A DNA stretch of 9,116 nucleotides from an uncultured Flavobacteriales bacterium (GTDB taxonomy: Bacteria; Bacteroidota; Bacteroidia; Flavobacteriales_D; Sanyastnellaceae): the NCBI GenBank assembly GCA_938092195.1, contig CALKHD010000081.1:1-9116 (forward strand), given 5' to 3'. This document shows positions 1-6,731 of the stretch, one piece after another (position 1 is the stretch's first letter; each line of letters begins with the position of its first letter). Made by a program: the position numbers and the translations under genes. The notes under the pieces are model-generated. The model was not told the DNA's origin. It saw only the letters and a program-made list of their open reading frames with translations, and searched no databases.

Positions 1-195
1 GCTGAGCGCCTGTGGGCGGTCATTGCTGTTGTCGCCTTGGGTGTGGCGATCTACGATTTGGCCACCCGGGGCTGGGCCGGAGGAAAAATCAGCCTGATTT
101 TTCCTGCCATTGCAGGGACGTGGTACTTGACGCGTCGCGCACTTCGTAAAAAAATCGAAGCTTCTGCCCGTTCTTCAGAATCGCAAGACACCTGA
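1..195 (+). CDS. Small membrane protein of unknown function, 3' end only
   Basis: Reading frame 1 is open from the first base to a TGA at 193-195, giving 64 residues. There is no convincing start codon, so the gene begins upstream of the window. Two hydrophobic stretches are visible: about residues 4-20 (WAVIAVVALGVAIYDL) and about 29-43 (KISLIFPAIAGTWYL). They are separated by a short glycine-rich turn, and a basic segment (RRALRKK) and a polar, serine-rich tail follow. This is a two-helix hairpin topology with a charged end. The next gene begins 52 nt downstream on the same strand, so the two may be cotranscribed. I do not recognise the family. In related Bacteroidota, genes upstream of this CNNM/PPIase pair often concern envelope assembly, but nothing in this fragment shows such a role. 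Confidence 0.6.
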   Translation, partial: AERLWAVIAVVALGVAIYDLATRGWAGGKISLIFPAIAGTWYLTRRALRKKIEASARSSESQDT

Positions 196-247
196 CCCGT
201 GGAGCCCGCCATTCCCTTAAATTCGGTTGTCGCTTCGGCCACCTTCT

Positions 248-1564
248 ATGGATCCTGACCCAGCCAGTCTCATTCTTCTGATTTCTTCCCTGGTGGCTTC
301 GGCCTTCTTCTCAGGGATGGAGATTGCTTTTGTTTCCGCCAACAGGTTGCAGGCCGAACTGGATCGAAACCAAGGAGGAATTCCAGGTCGGCTGGTCGAA
401 CACCTTCTTCGTCGCCCCGAGAGGTTCATCGCCTCGATGTTGGTTGGAAACAACTTGGCCCTGGTCGTTTTTGGACTGGAGTCAGGCCGGCTGATTGGCC
501 AGTGGTTCTTTGGGGTCACCCAATGGGAATTGGCCGCGTCCCCCCTCTTGGCTCTGTGCATCCAAACCGCATTGGCCACCATTGTGGTCCTGGTCACGGC
601 CGAGTTTTTGCCCAAGAGTTTCTTTCACGGCGCCCCCAATCGATGGCTCCGCATCATGGCCATTCCGCTGGTGCTGCTTCACTACTTGCTTCTTCCCCCA
701 GCATTGGTGGTGCTGGCATTGAGCCGGGTTTTCTTAGGAAAGCGTCAAGATGAAGTCGAGGAGGACCAGTTGGGGACTGTGGACCTCGATCACTTTGTCC
801 GCAACCTCAATGAAAGGATGGAGCCGGATGAAGAGTCTTCATTGGACAATGAGCTTCAAATTCTTCAGAACGCCTTAGACTTCTCGAACCTCAAGGCCAG
901 AGACTGCCTGGTTCCCAGAAACGAAATCGTGGCACTGGATGCCTCCACAGCACTGTCTGATTTGGAGCGGTGCTTCATCGAAACCGGCCTGAGCAAAGTG
1001 GTGGTATTCAGGGGCAACATTGATCACATTGTCGGCTACGTCCATTCCAAAGATGTGCTGCGCAAAACGTTGGAGCCGGAGTCCATCTTGTCCACCGAAG
1101 ACATCACTCGGTTTCTTCACCCCACCATCATTGTCCCCGAACCCATGGGTGCTCAAGACATTTTGGCTGAGTTCATCCGAAGGAAGCGCCACCTCGCTGT
1201 GGTTGTCGATGAATATGGCGGGACTTCGGGAATCTTGACCATGGAGGACATTGTCGAGGAGCTGATCGGGGACATCGAAGACGAACACGACAGCGAAGCT
1301 TTGGTAGAAATGGAATTGGGCCAAGGCCATTTTCGATTCAGTGCCCGACACGAAGTGGACGACATCAATGCCCGTTTTGGACTGAACCTCCCCAACGATG
1401 AGGCCTATGAAACGCTGGGCGGATTGGTGCTCCATCACACCGAAGAAATCCCTGCCGAAGGCCACCGCATGGAGCTCGATGGGGTCACCATCCAGGTCAC
1501 CCACGTTGACGGGGCAAGAATTGTCCTCGTCGAGGTCTTGCTAAATCCGTCTGAATCGGCTTGA
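248..1564 (+). CDS. CNNM/CBS-domain 'hemolysin'-family membrane protein (CorC_HlyC type)
   Basis: The 438-residue protein has the full domain order of the family. An N-terminal CNNM (DUF21) membrane domain has about four hydrophobic segments (residues 6-30, 60-85, 97-120, 133-163) and the signature SAFFSGMEIAFVSANR at 18-33. A pair of CBS domains follows (about 215-345), starting with a VPRNEIVALD segment and ending in DEYGGTSGILTMEDIVEE (321-338). A C-terminal CorC_HlyC transporter-associated domain occupies about 355-432. Members are inner-membrane proteins linked to Mg2+/Co2+ efflux or resistance, and the 'hemolysin' name is historical. The gliding protein GldE belongs to the same superfamily. 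The adjacent SurA/PpiD-like gene fits the non-GldE paralog better, so no symbol is given. An in-frame TTG at 227 would add seven residues, but the ATG at 248 places the first helix at a normal distance. No strong ribosome binding site precedes either. The substrate is not shown by the sequence. Confidence 0.93.
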   Translation: MDPDPASLILLISSLVASAFFSGMEIAFVSANRLQAELDRNQGGIPGRLVEHLLRRPERFIASMLVGNNLALVVFGLESGRLIGQWFFGVTQWELAASPLLALCIQTALATIVVLVTAEFLPKSFFHGAPNRWLRIMAIPLVLLHYLLLPPALVVLALSRVFLGKRQDEVEEDQLGTVDLDHFVRNLNERMEPDEESSLDNELQILQNALDFSNLKARDCLVPRNEIVALDASTALSDLERCFIETGLSKVVVFRGNIDHIVGYVHSKDVLRKTLEPESILSTEDITRFLHPTIIVPEPMGAQDILAEFIRRKRHLAVVVDEYGGTSGILTMEDIVEELIGDIEDEHDSEALVEMELGQGHFRFSARHEVDDINARFGLNLPNDEAYETLGGLVLHHTEEIPAEGHRMELDGVTIQVTHVDGARIVLVEVLLNPSESA

Positions 1565-1593
1565 CGCAGTACACTGCAGTCTCCGTATCTTCG
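1561..1593 (+). promoter_or_regulatory. Candidate Bacteroidota-type promoter for the PPIase gene
   Basis: TTG at 1561-1563 and TATCTTCG at 1586-1593 are separated by 22 nt. The Bacteroidota consensus is a -33 TTTG/TTG and a -7 TAnnTTTG, so the -7 element differs at one fixed position. The TTG overlaps the last codons of the upstream gene, and the ATG of the PPIase lies 26 nt beyond the -7 element. This would allow transcription independent of the upstream gene, although read-through is equally possible. It rests on consensus matching alone. Confidence 0.4.
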
Positions 1594-1619
1594 CGAACCA
1601 CTCAGAAAAGCCTGCCACC

Positions 1620-3719
1620 ATGGGCATGATCGAAAGCATCCGCAACCGCCAAACGCTCCTCCTCACCATTATTGGTCTGGGTATGTTGAGCTTCCTCGTC
1701 CCTTACGACGCTGTCATCGCCTTGTTCGGCAACCAGACCGGCTCCCAAGCCGCGGGTTCCATCAATGGAGAAGACATCTCGTTTTTGGAATACCGAACCA
1801 AAGTCAATCAGCGAAATGCGCTGTTCAACTACAACGACAACAAAGCCGCTCAAAACGAAGTTTGGGGTGACTTGATTGTTGAGCGCCTCTATGGCGACGA
1901 GTTCAGCGACCTTGGTTTGGAGCTGACCAAAGATGAATTTGACGACATCCGTTACGGAGATTACGTTTCTCCATGGGTATCCAGAACCTTTTATGGTGGC
2001 CAAGTCACCGAGGAGCAAAAGGAGAACTGGCGTCAAACGTTTAGCACCATGTACAGTGACCCCAATGGTCGGGCGAACTATGCTGGCTACGCCAACGTGA
2101 TCAGCTTGAAGCGCATGCGTGAAAAGTTTGATGGGCTCGTGAAAGCCGGTCTGGCAGCCAACTCTTTGGAAGGCAAGCGTGAATTCTTGCGCAGTGAAGC
2201 CAAAGTGGACATCCGCTATGTCCTCAAAACTTATGCTTCCATTGGCGAAGATGAGGTGGAGGTCAGCGACAGGGACGTCAGCAGCTATTACAACGCCCAC
2301 AAGGATGAGGCCCAGTACGCCCAGAGCGCAGGCCGCAATCTCGAATACATCCGCATCCCCATTTCCCCCAGCTCATCCGACCGGAAGCTGGCAGAAGGCC
2401 AGTTCAATACATGGGCCGCCAATTGGGGAGCTGCGACAGATGACGCCGCTTTCTTGTCAGAAAACGGCTTAACCAGCGACGCTCGGGAAATTCAGCTCAT
2501 CGGCCCTGCCCTGGATGCTGAGTCCAAGGCTGCTGATTTCGAGGCCGCTGAAGTCGGCACCGTGGTCGGTCCTTATTTCGAAGGAGAGTCCATTCGCTTG
2601 GACAAAGTGACCTCATTGGAAGCCGTACCGGACAGCACGGTGAAGTGCCGTCACATTCTGTTGAAGACTGCAGACATCAACGATGCAGCTCAGCTGGCTG
2701 TGCTCGAAGCACGAGCCGACTCCATCAAGCGCCGCCTTCGCGCTGGAGATGAGTTTGCTGACCTCGTCAACAAGCACAGTGAAGACCCCGGTTCAAAAGC
2801 CACCGGTGGTGAATACGAGTTCAAGCGCGGAAGGATGGTGAAGCCATTCGAAAACTTCTGTTTCGACAACCGTGTGGGGTCCATTGGCACAGCCCAAACC
2901 AACTATGGCCTTCACTTGATTGAAGTTCTCGACCAGCAATGGACATCGGATGCTGTGACCATCCAAAGGGTGGAGCGTCCCGTCAACATTTCCTCGCAGA
3001 CATCGTCTGAAACAGAGCAGGCCGCCTTGGACTTCTCCATTTCGAACGGTTCAACAGAGGACTTCCGCAACGCGGCCGACACCGAAGGATACGCCATTGT
3101 CGAAGGCAAAGGCGTGACTGCGGCTGTGACCACACTCGCCGGCCTTCCCAATGCTGGTGAAGTGGTTGGCTGGGCTTTCGGAGCCGAGCCAGGGGACGTC
3201 TCCAACCCTTTCAGAATTGACAACAATTACGTGATCGCCACCTTGGTCCAAGTGAACAAGGCCGGAGTTCCACCATTGGAAAATGTGGAGGCTCAGATGC
3301 GCGCAGGAGCGCTTCAGGAAGCGAAAGCCGAACGGTATGCCGAACTCATGAACGGAAGCTCTCTCGAAGAGATTGCTGAGGCCATTGGCTCGACTGTCAA
3401 AACTGCTTCTTCTCTGAACCTGAAGTCACCCAGCATTGCTGGCGCTGGAGGTTCAGCTGAACCCGATGTGGTCGGCGCTGCCTTCAGCGGAGAGTTGAAC
3501 AGCATCAGTGCCCCCATTCAAGGCGCCAATGGCGTGTGGGTGATTGTTCCCACCGTCCGCAACGAGGTGGACGCATCGGGCACCTTTGAGTCTGAGACGA
3601 ACACCCTGAATGACAGAACGTACTTCAGGAACCTTCCAGAAAGCAGCGGAGCGCCAGTCAGGCTCTCGAAGGCGATGGAAGCGAAAGCCGACATTGAAGA
3701 CCTCCGTCAAGGAAGCTGA
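1620..3719 (+). CDS. Membrane-anchored SurA_N/PpiD-like peptidyl-prolyl cis-trans isomerase
   Basis: The 699-residue protein has a short basic N-terminus, one hydrophobic helix at about residues 11-29 (QTLLLTIIGLGMLSFLV), and a long hydrophilic remainder. This is the topology of PpiD, an inner-membrane anchor with a periplasmic chaperone body. Residues 45-220 resemble the SurA N-terminal chaperone region. A single clear parvulin (rotamase) domain spans about 341-438. It starts with KCRHILLK (conserved His345), passes through HSEDPGSKATGGEYEFKRGRM and ends with NYGLHLIEVL (His432). Known family roles are folding newly exported envelope proteins and accelerating prolyl isomerisation. The length is normal for Bacteroidota homologs, which run near 700 residues. 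About 260 residues beyond the parvulin domain show no domain I can name. The ATG at 1620 is used, and a second in-frame ATG at 1626 would remove only two residues. The 55-nt gap to the CNNM gene and the shared strand suggest a linked pair. Confidence 0.92.
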   Translation: MGMIESIRNRQTLLLTIIGLGMLSFLVPYDAVIALFGNQTGSQAAGSINGEDISFLEYRTKVNQRNALFNYNDNKAAQNEVWGDLIVERLYGDEFSDLGLELTKDEFDDIRYGDYVSPWVSRTFYGGQVTEEQKENWRQTFSTMYSDPNGRANYAGYANVISLKRMREKFDGLVKAGLAANSLEGKREFLRSEAKVDIRYVLKTYASIGEDEVEVSDRDVSSYYNAHKDEAQYAQSAGRNLEYIRIPISPSSSDRKLAEGQFNTWAANWGAATDDAAFLSENGLTSDAREIQLIGPALDAESKAADFEAAEVGTVVGPYFEGESIRLDKVTSLEAVPDSTVKCRHILLKTADINDAAQLAVLEARADSIKRRLRAGDEFADLVNKHSEDPGSKATGGEYEFKRGRMVKPFENFCFDNRVGSIGTAQTNYGLHLIEVLDQQWTSDAVTIQRVERPVNISSQTSSETEQAALDFSISNGSTEDFRNAADTEGYAIVEGKGVTAAVTTLAGLPNAGEVVGWAFGAEPGDVSNPFRIDNNYVIATLVQVNKAGVPPLENVEAQMRAGALQEAKAERYAELMNGSSLEEIAEAIGSTVKTASSLNLKSPSIAGAGGSAEPDVVGAAFSGELNSISAPIQGANGVWVIVPTVRNEVDASGTFESETNTLNDRTYFRNLPESSGAPVRLSKAMEAKADIEDLRQGS

Positions 3720-3739
3720 AAGCGCAGACCTCGACTTGG

Positions 3740-3790
3740 GACGCCTGCCCGCGGGAACGGTTATTCTGACCTTTCCAGCAGGCAGGCGTC
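3740..3790. terminator. Long imperfect hairpin between convergent genes, probable bidirectional terminator
   Basis: The arms 3740-3761 and 3769-3790 pair at 19 of 22 positions around a 7-nt loop (TATTCTG). The outer ten pairs are perfect (GACGCCTGCC with GGCAGGCGTC). Single mismatches at 3750/3780, 3753/3777 and 3758/3772 interrupt the inner stem. The element starts 20 nt after the PPIase stop, and its right half lies inside the last codons of queA on the opposite strand, with the queA stop codon at the loop. Position and symmetry suit termination of both converging transcripts. Neither side carries the U-tract of a classical intrinsic terminator, so termination may be weak or the hairpin may mainly protect the 3' ends. 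Confidence 0.6.
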
Positions 3791-4930
3791 TCCGTAACTG
3801 AGGAAGCGATAACCCGAGTCCAAGGCATGCGCATATGCCGATCGCCACTCTGGCCCCACCATCGCCTCCACAATGCACAGCAGGGTGCTGTTGGGCATGT
3901 GGAAATTGGTCAAGAGCCGTTGAGCGGAGCGCACCTTATATCCAGGCACGACCATTAAGTGGGTCATGAATTCTATTCCCTCTTCATGTGCGCACTGCTC
4001 AGCGAGCCAAGCCATGGCGTCTCTGAATTGTTCAAACACGGGATTGACGTCCCGGTGAATCCATTGGGACACAGGGCGACTGGGGCCTTCACCCCCTGAC
4101 TTCCACCGGCACGCCAGCCAATAGGCACTTTCCAAGGTGCGAAGGGAGGTGGTCCCAACCACTGTGAGGTCCTCGATGTGGGACAACGACGCAAGGGCAG
4201 ACTTGGACAGCAGGCAGCGCTCTCCGTGCATGTCATGTTGATCCAATGCTCCGCTCAGTGGCTTGAATGTGCCCACCCCCACATGCAAAGTCACCTGTCC
4301 GATTTGCACCCCTCCTGCCTCCAGCTTGGACATCAAATCACGGGTCAGGTGCAAACCCGCTGTGGGTGCAGCCACACTGCCCGGCAACCGAGCAAAAACG
4401 GTTTGATACCGATCAGAATCTGACGCATCGGCCTCGCGCCTCATGTATGGGGGAAGGGGGATGCGGCCCAGTCGGTCGAGAATGTCACCAAAAGGCGCGC
4501 CGCCTTCCCAAGAAAAACGCAGGGCATTTTCCTCCCTCTCCACAGTCAATCCAACGCCACTGTTGGGCACGGAAAGCGGTCCGGACTTCCATTTTTTGGA
4601 GCCCCCCACCATCGCATTCCAGACCACGGGAGAACCCGATGTCAAGGACTTCTCAACTGGTTCGTCACGCGGTTCAAGCAGCAACAACTCCAAGGCACCG
4701 CCCGTCGGTTTTTGCGCCATCAACCTCGCGTGAAGCACCTTCGTTTCGTTCACCCACAAACCGCCTGCAGCCGGGAGCAAGTCAGGCAAGTCCAAAATGC
4801 GCTTGTCCTGAATCGCACCGGAGGAAAGTACATGCATCAGACGAGCCCCTTCGCGGTGCTCCGTTGGACGCTTGGCGATCCTGTCCTCAGGCAGGGGATA
4901 ATGAAAAGGTTGGGATTCGTCCTGATTCAT
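3761..4930 (-). CDS. queA: S-adenosylmethionine:tRNA ribosyltransferase-isomerase (QueA), long Bacteroidota variant
   Basis: QueA transfers and isomerises the ribosyl group of S-adenosylmethionine onto 7-aminomethyl-7-deazaguanine at position 34 of tRNAs with GUN anticodons, giving epoxyqueuosine in the cytoplasm. Family motifs appear in order along 389 residues: YPLPEDRIAKRPTEHREGAR (11-30), WVNETKVLHARL (59-70), LPGSVAAPTAGLHLT (182-196), LHVGVGTFKPL (215-225), MHGE (234-237), VGTTSLRTLE (258-267) and VVPGYKVRSAQRLLTNFHMP (327-346). It is longer than the roughly 350-residue E. coli enzyme. The insert includes WNAMVGGSKKWKSG (104-117), a feature I associate with a second QueA-like clade common in Bacteroidota. 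The start at 4930 is chosen because family homology begins just after it; an upstream ATG at 4993 would run into the divergent gene. The C-terminus ends in the shared hairpin with the convergent PPIase gene. Whether this copy makes queuosine alone or beside a canonical queA cannot be told here. Confidence 0.93.
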   Translation of the reverse strand: MNQDESQPFHYPLPEDRIAKRPTEHREGARLMHVLSSGAIQDKRILDLPDLLPAAGGLWVNETKVLHARLMAQKPTGGALELLLLEPRDEPVEKSLTSGSPVVWNAMVGGSKKWKSGPLSVPNSGVGLTVEREENALRFSWEGGAPFGDILDRLGRIPLPPYMRREADASDSDRYQTVFARLPGSVAAPTAGLHLTRDLMSKLEAGGVQIGQVTLHVGVGTFKPLSGALDQHDMHGERCLLSKSALASLSHIEDLTVVGTTSLRTLESAYWLACRWKSGGEGPSRPVSQWIHRDVNPVFEQFRDAMAWLAEQCAHEEGIEFMTHLMVVPGYKVRSAQRLLTNFHMPNSTLLCIVEAMVGPEWRSAYAHALDSGYRFLSYGDACLLERSE

Positions 4931-4967
4931 GCTTCGATGCAAGCTACATCCTCCGCATATTTGTGGC
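4931..4967. promoter_or_regulatory. 37-bp divergent promoter region between queA and the threonine dehydrogenase gene
   Basis: The two start codons face away from each other with only 37 bp between them, so both promoters must lie here or reach into the coding regions. On the plus strand, CATATTTG at 4956-4963 differs from TAnnTTTG at one fixed base. A weak TTCG (4933-4936) stands 19 nt before it at the -33 position. The ATG at 4968 is only four bases after this element, so a transcript from it would be leaderless or nearly so. No convincing element was found for queA on the minus strand. No operator-like symmetry is evident. Confidence 0.35.
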
Positions 4968-5930
4968 ATGTCGAGGGACGTACACTTCATCATTGGTGCC
5001 TCAGGTCAGTTGGGGACAGAATTTGCACTCGCCCTGCACCAAGCTGGTGAAGCGGTGGTGCTGTCCGACATCAAGCCCCCTGAACTCGATGCCCTGAAAG
5101 ACCTTCCCTTTGAATGCATGGACGTGCGCGACCACGATGAGGTGCATCAGCAATTGATCGAATCCGGGGCCACCCATGTTCATCATTTGGCTGCTGCCCT
5201 GAGCGCCCGTGGCGAAAAAGAACCCCAATGGGCTTGGGACTTGAACATGCGCGGTCTGCTCAACGTGTTGGAGTCTGCGACGACCAGCCCGTTGGTCAAA
5301 CAAGTGTTCTGGCCCAGTTCTATTGCCGTTTTTGGGCCTGACAATGGCCCGGTGGCTGCTCAAAATGGACATCGCCTGCCCGAGACCGTCTATGGCATGA
5401 GCAAGCAAGCCGGGGAACAATGGTGCGCTTGGTTTCGCAAGCACCACGGTTTGGATGTACGCAGCGTCAGGTACCCGGGACTGATCGGTGAGCTCTCCGC
5501 TCCAGGGGGCGGAACCACCGATTATGCCGTGGAAGTATTTGACCACCTGGAGGGGCCTGAACCCTATTCCTGTTTTCTGTCCGAAGCCACCACGCTTCCC
5601 ATGATGCACATGGACGATGCGGTTGGTGCCATGCTGCAAATCATGTCCGCTTCTGCAGACCAGATCAAAAACCCCGAGTCCTACAACATTCAGGGCAGGT
5701 CCTTTGACCCCAAAACCCTGTTCGAAGAGATTGCGAAACACGACCCGGGGTTCAAGGCCACATTTGCGCCTGACTTCAGGCAGTCCATCGCGGACGGGTG
5801 GCCCGATCGGGTGGATGACTCAGCCGCCCGAGCAGATTGGGGATGGTCACCCAAGGTCAACTTGACCGAACTGGTGCAACGGATGATTGCGGCCAAAAAG
5901 AGCCCACGATCCGTGGCGGCGAACGGATAA
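4968..5930 (+). CDS. NAD-dependent epimerase/dehydratase family L-threonine 3-dehydrogenase (SDR type)
   Basis: This 320-residue extended short-chain dehydrogenase has the NAD-binding glycine motif GASGQLG at 10-16 after a first beta strand (VHFIIG), an aspartate for the adenosine ribose (D34), and the catalytic set SS (117-118), Tyr142 and Lys146 (YGMSK). The segment RYPGLIGELSAPGGGTTDYA (168-187), followed by YSCFL and LPMMHMDDAV (210-219), is the signature of the UDP-galactose-epimerase-like L-threonine 3-dehydrogenases. These oxidise L-threonine to 2-amino-3-oxobutyrate with NAD+. This family is unrelated to the zinc-dependent E. coli Tdh, so no symbol is assigned. The length matches the family. 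The ATG at 4968 puts the Rossmann motif ten residues from the start; an in-frame codon at 4929 would overlap the queA start and add 13 unrelated residues. The partner ligase (kbl) is not in the window. A sugar-epimerase role is less likely given the threonine-specific signature. Confidence 0.9.
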   Translation: MSRDVHFIIGASGQLGTEFALALHQAGEAVVLSDIKPPELDALKDLPFECMDVRDHDEVHQQLIESGATHVHHLAAALSARGEKEPQWAWDLNMRGLLNVLESATTSPLVKQVFWPSSIAVFGPDNGPVAAQNGHRLPETVYGMSKQAGEQWCAWFRKHHGLDVRSVRYPGLIGELSAPGGGTTDYAVEVFDHLEGPEPYSCFLSEATTLPMMHMDDAVGAMLQIMSASADQIKNPESYNIQGRSFDPKTLFEEIAKHDPGFKATFAPDFRQSIADGWPDRVDDSAARADWGWSPKVNLTELVQRMIAAKKSPRSVAANG

Positions 5931-5989
5931 CCCTGTTTAGGGGGAGAATTTCGAAACCTTTTTTTAGCCCCCGTCGTAATGGAGCACAA

Positions 5990-6586
5990 ATGGTTGCTTC
6001 CATGAATTACAACTGCCTCTTTTTTACGGCCATCTTGGGCATGTCTCTGGCTTTCCCTGTTGGCCTGAGTGCTGCAGATTCTGACCCCACAGAAAACAGT
6101 GTTTCCGCTCGGGTGCACGTGGTCATCTTGGGCAAAGATTCCGGCAAAGAGGGTTTCCCTGCGGAGGCCATCTATGAAGAAGGCCACACTGTGGACGGAA
6201 TGCGCAGCGGTTTGTGGAAGCGGTTTTATCCGACAGGCAAGCTGCGTTCCGAAATCCACTTCGCCATGGGCGACCCTTTTGGAGACTATCGACTGTACAC
6301 CGACCAAGGGGTTCTGTACGAAGAGGGTCGATGGGAGTTTGGAATGAACGTGGGCAAACTGCGCCGATTCTGGCCGAATGGCACCCCGCAACAGATCCTC
6401 ACTTTTGACAGCCAAGGCGTGGGCCAAGGCGAACAGCGCCATTACCATGACAATGGTCAACTCGAAATGGTGGTGGAACTCTCCGATGGCGAAGAATGTG
6501 GCGACTTGGTCCGACTCGACCGTGAAGGAAGGGTGATCAGCCGAACGACTTATCAGAAAGGGCGCGTGGTTCAGCGCACCCACTGA
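5990..6586 (+). CDS. Secreted protein with five MORN_2/YwqK-like repeats
   Basis: The 198-residue product starts with a signal peptide: a hydrophobic core at about 8-27 (NCLFFTAILGMSLAFPVGLS) with likely cleavage near SA-AD (28-30). After a spacer of about 40 residues come five tandem units of 24-25 residues at 71-94, 95-118, 119-143, 144-167 and 168-191. Each follows the pattern G-x-x-x-x-(Y/W/L)-x-(P/D/R)-x-G-x-(L/P/V), as in GLWKRFYPTGKL, GDYRLYTDQGVL, GKLRRFWPNGTP, GEQRHYHDNGQL and GDLVRLDREGRV. This is the MORN_2 repeat of YwqK-like proteins. Such proteins are widespread in Bacteroidota and are often named antitoxins by similarity, but no toxin gene is present here and a signal peptide argues against a cytoplasmic antitoxin. 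The ATG at 5990 is chosen because GGAG lies five bases before it (5981-5984); an ATG at 6002 is the alternative. The gene follows the dehydrogenase by 59 nt. Its function is unknown; surface or periplasmic binding is a guess. Confidence 0.8.
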   Translation: MVASMNYNCLFFTAILGMSLAFPVGLSAADSDPTENSVSARVHVVILGKDSGKEGFPAEAIYEEGHTVDGMRSGLWKRFYPTGKLRSEIHFAMGDPFGDYRLYTDQGVLYEEGRWEFGMNVGKLRRFWPNGTPQQILTFDSQGVGQGEQRHYHDNGQLEMVVELSDGEECGDLVRLDREGRVISRTTYQKGRVVQRTH

Positions 6587-6611
6587 AACGATATACTGCT
6601 TGATGCCTAAA

Positions 6612-6630
6612 GGGCCAACGCTGTTGGCCC
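6612..6630 (+). terminator. Compact GC-rich hairpin after the repeat-protein gene
   Basis: GGGCCAAC (6612-6619) and GTTGGCCC (6623-6630) are perfect reverse complements around a three-base loop, GCT. The stem begins 25 nt after the stop codon at 6584-6586, where a transcription terminator is expected. The bases that follow (CTGCTTAACC) are not a U-tract, so it is a weak intrinsic terminator at best, possibly acting with the second hairpin just downstream. Confidence 0.5.
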
Positions 6631-6643
6631 CTGCTTAACCCAG

Positions 6644-6675
6644 AAGACCGGTCTGCTTTCTCGCGGGCCGGTCTT
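6644..6675 (+). terminator. Second hairpin with flanking A/T bases, probable terminator
   Basis: AAGACCGG (6644-6651) pairs perfectly with CCGGTCTT (6668-6675) around a 16-nt loop, followed by one more T and then GCTG. The left arm also lies in a self-complementary decamer, AGACCGGTCT (6645-6654), so alternative folding is possible. An AA...TTT-flanked GC stem in the spacer before cysS fits termination of the upstream unit. The short T run makes the call moderate. Confidence 0.5.
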
Positions 6676-6683
6676 TGCTGTGC

Positions 6684-6691
6684 CATATTTG
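6684..6691 (+). promoter_or_regulatory. Candidate -7 promoter element for cysS
   Basis: CATATTTG, followed by CACCG, matches the Bacteroidota -7 consensus TAnnTTTG at all fixed bases but the first. It lies just after the second hairpin and 40 nt before the cysS ATG, leaving a leader of roughly 30-35 nt. No clear TTG or TTTG is found at the matching -33 distance. The same octamer occurs before the dehydrogenase gene at 4956-4963. The rest of the 145-nt spacer (6587-6731) shows only the two hairpins. Confidence 0.35.
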
Positions 6692-6731
6692 CACCGAATT
6701 TGTCCCGGACCATCCAGTCAACCTTTTCCAT

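Noticed and set aside
4267..5097. Open frame of 276 codons on the plus strand opposite queA
   Set aside because: Its translation is Pro/Ser/Arg-rich and low in recognisable structure, and it overlaps both queA and the start of the dehydrogenase, which have strong family motifs.
5940..5972. G5 ... T7 ... C5 arrangement between the dehydrogenase and the repeat-protein gene, considered as a terminator
   Set aside because: Only five G-C pairs enclose a loop of about 23 nt, and the T-run lies inside the loop rather than after the stem, so it does not fit an intrinsic terminator.
5690..6583. Open frame of 297 codons on the minus strand spanning the dehydrogenase end and the repeat protein
   Set aside because: It crosses two well-supported plus-strand genes and their spacer, and has no recognisable motif.
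5990..6586. Labelling the repeat protein as an antitoxin of a toxin-antitoxin pair
   Set aside because: It has a signal peptide and its neighbours are a dehydrogenase and cysS; no toxin-like gene is adjacent.
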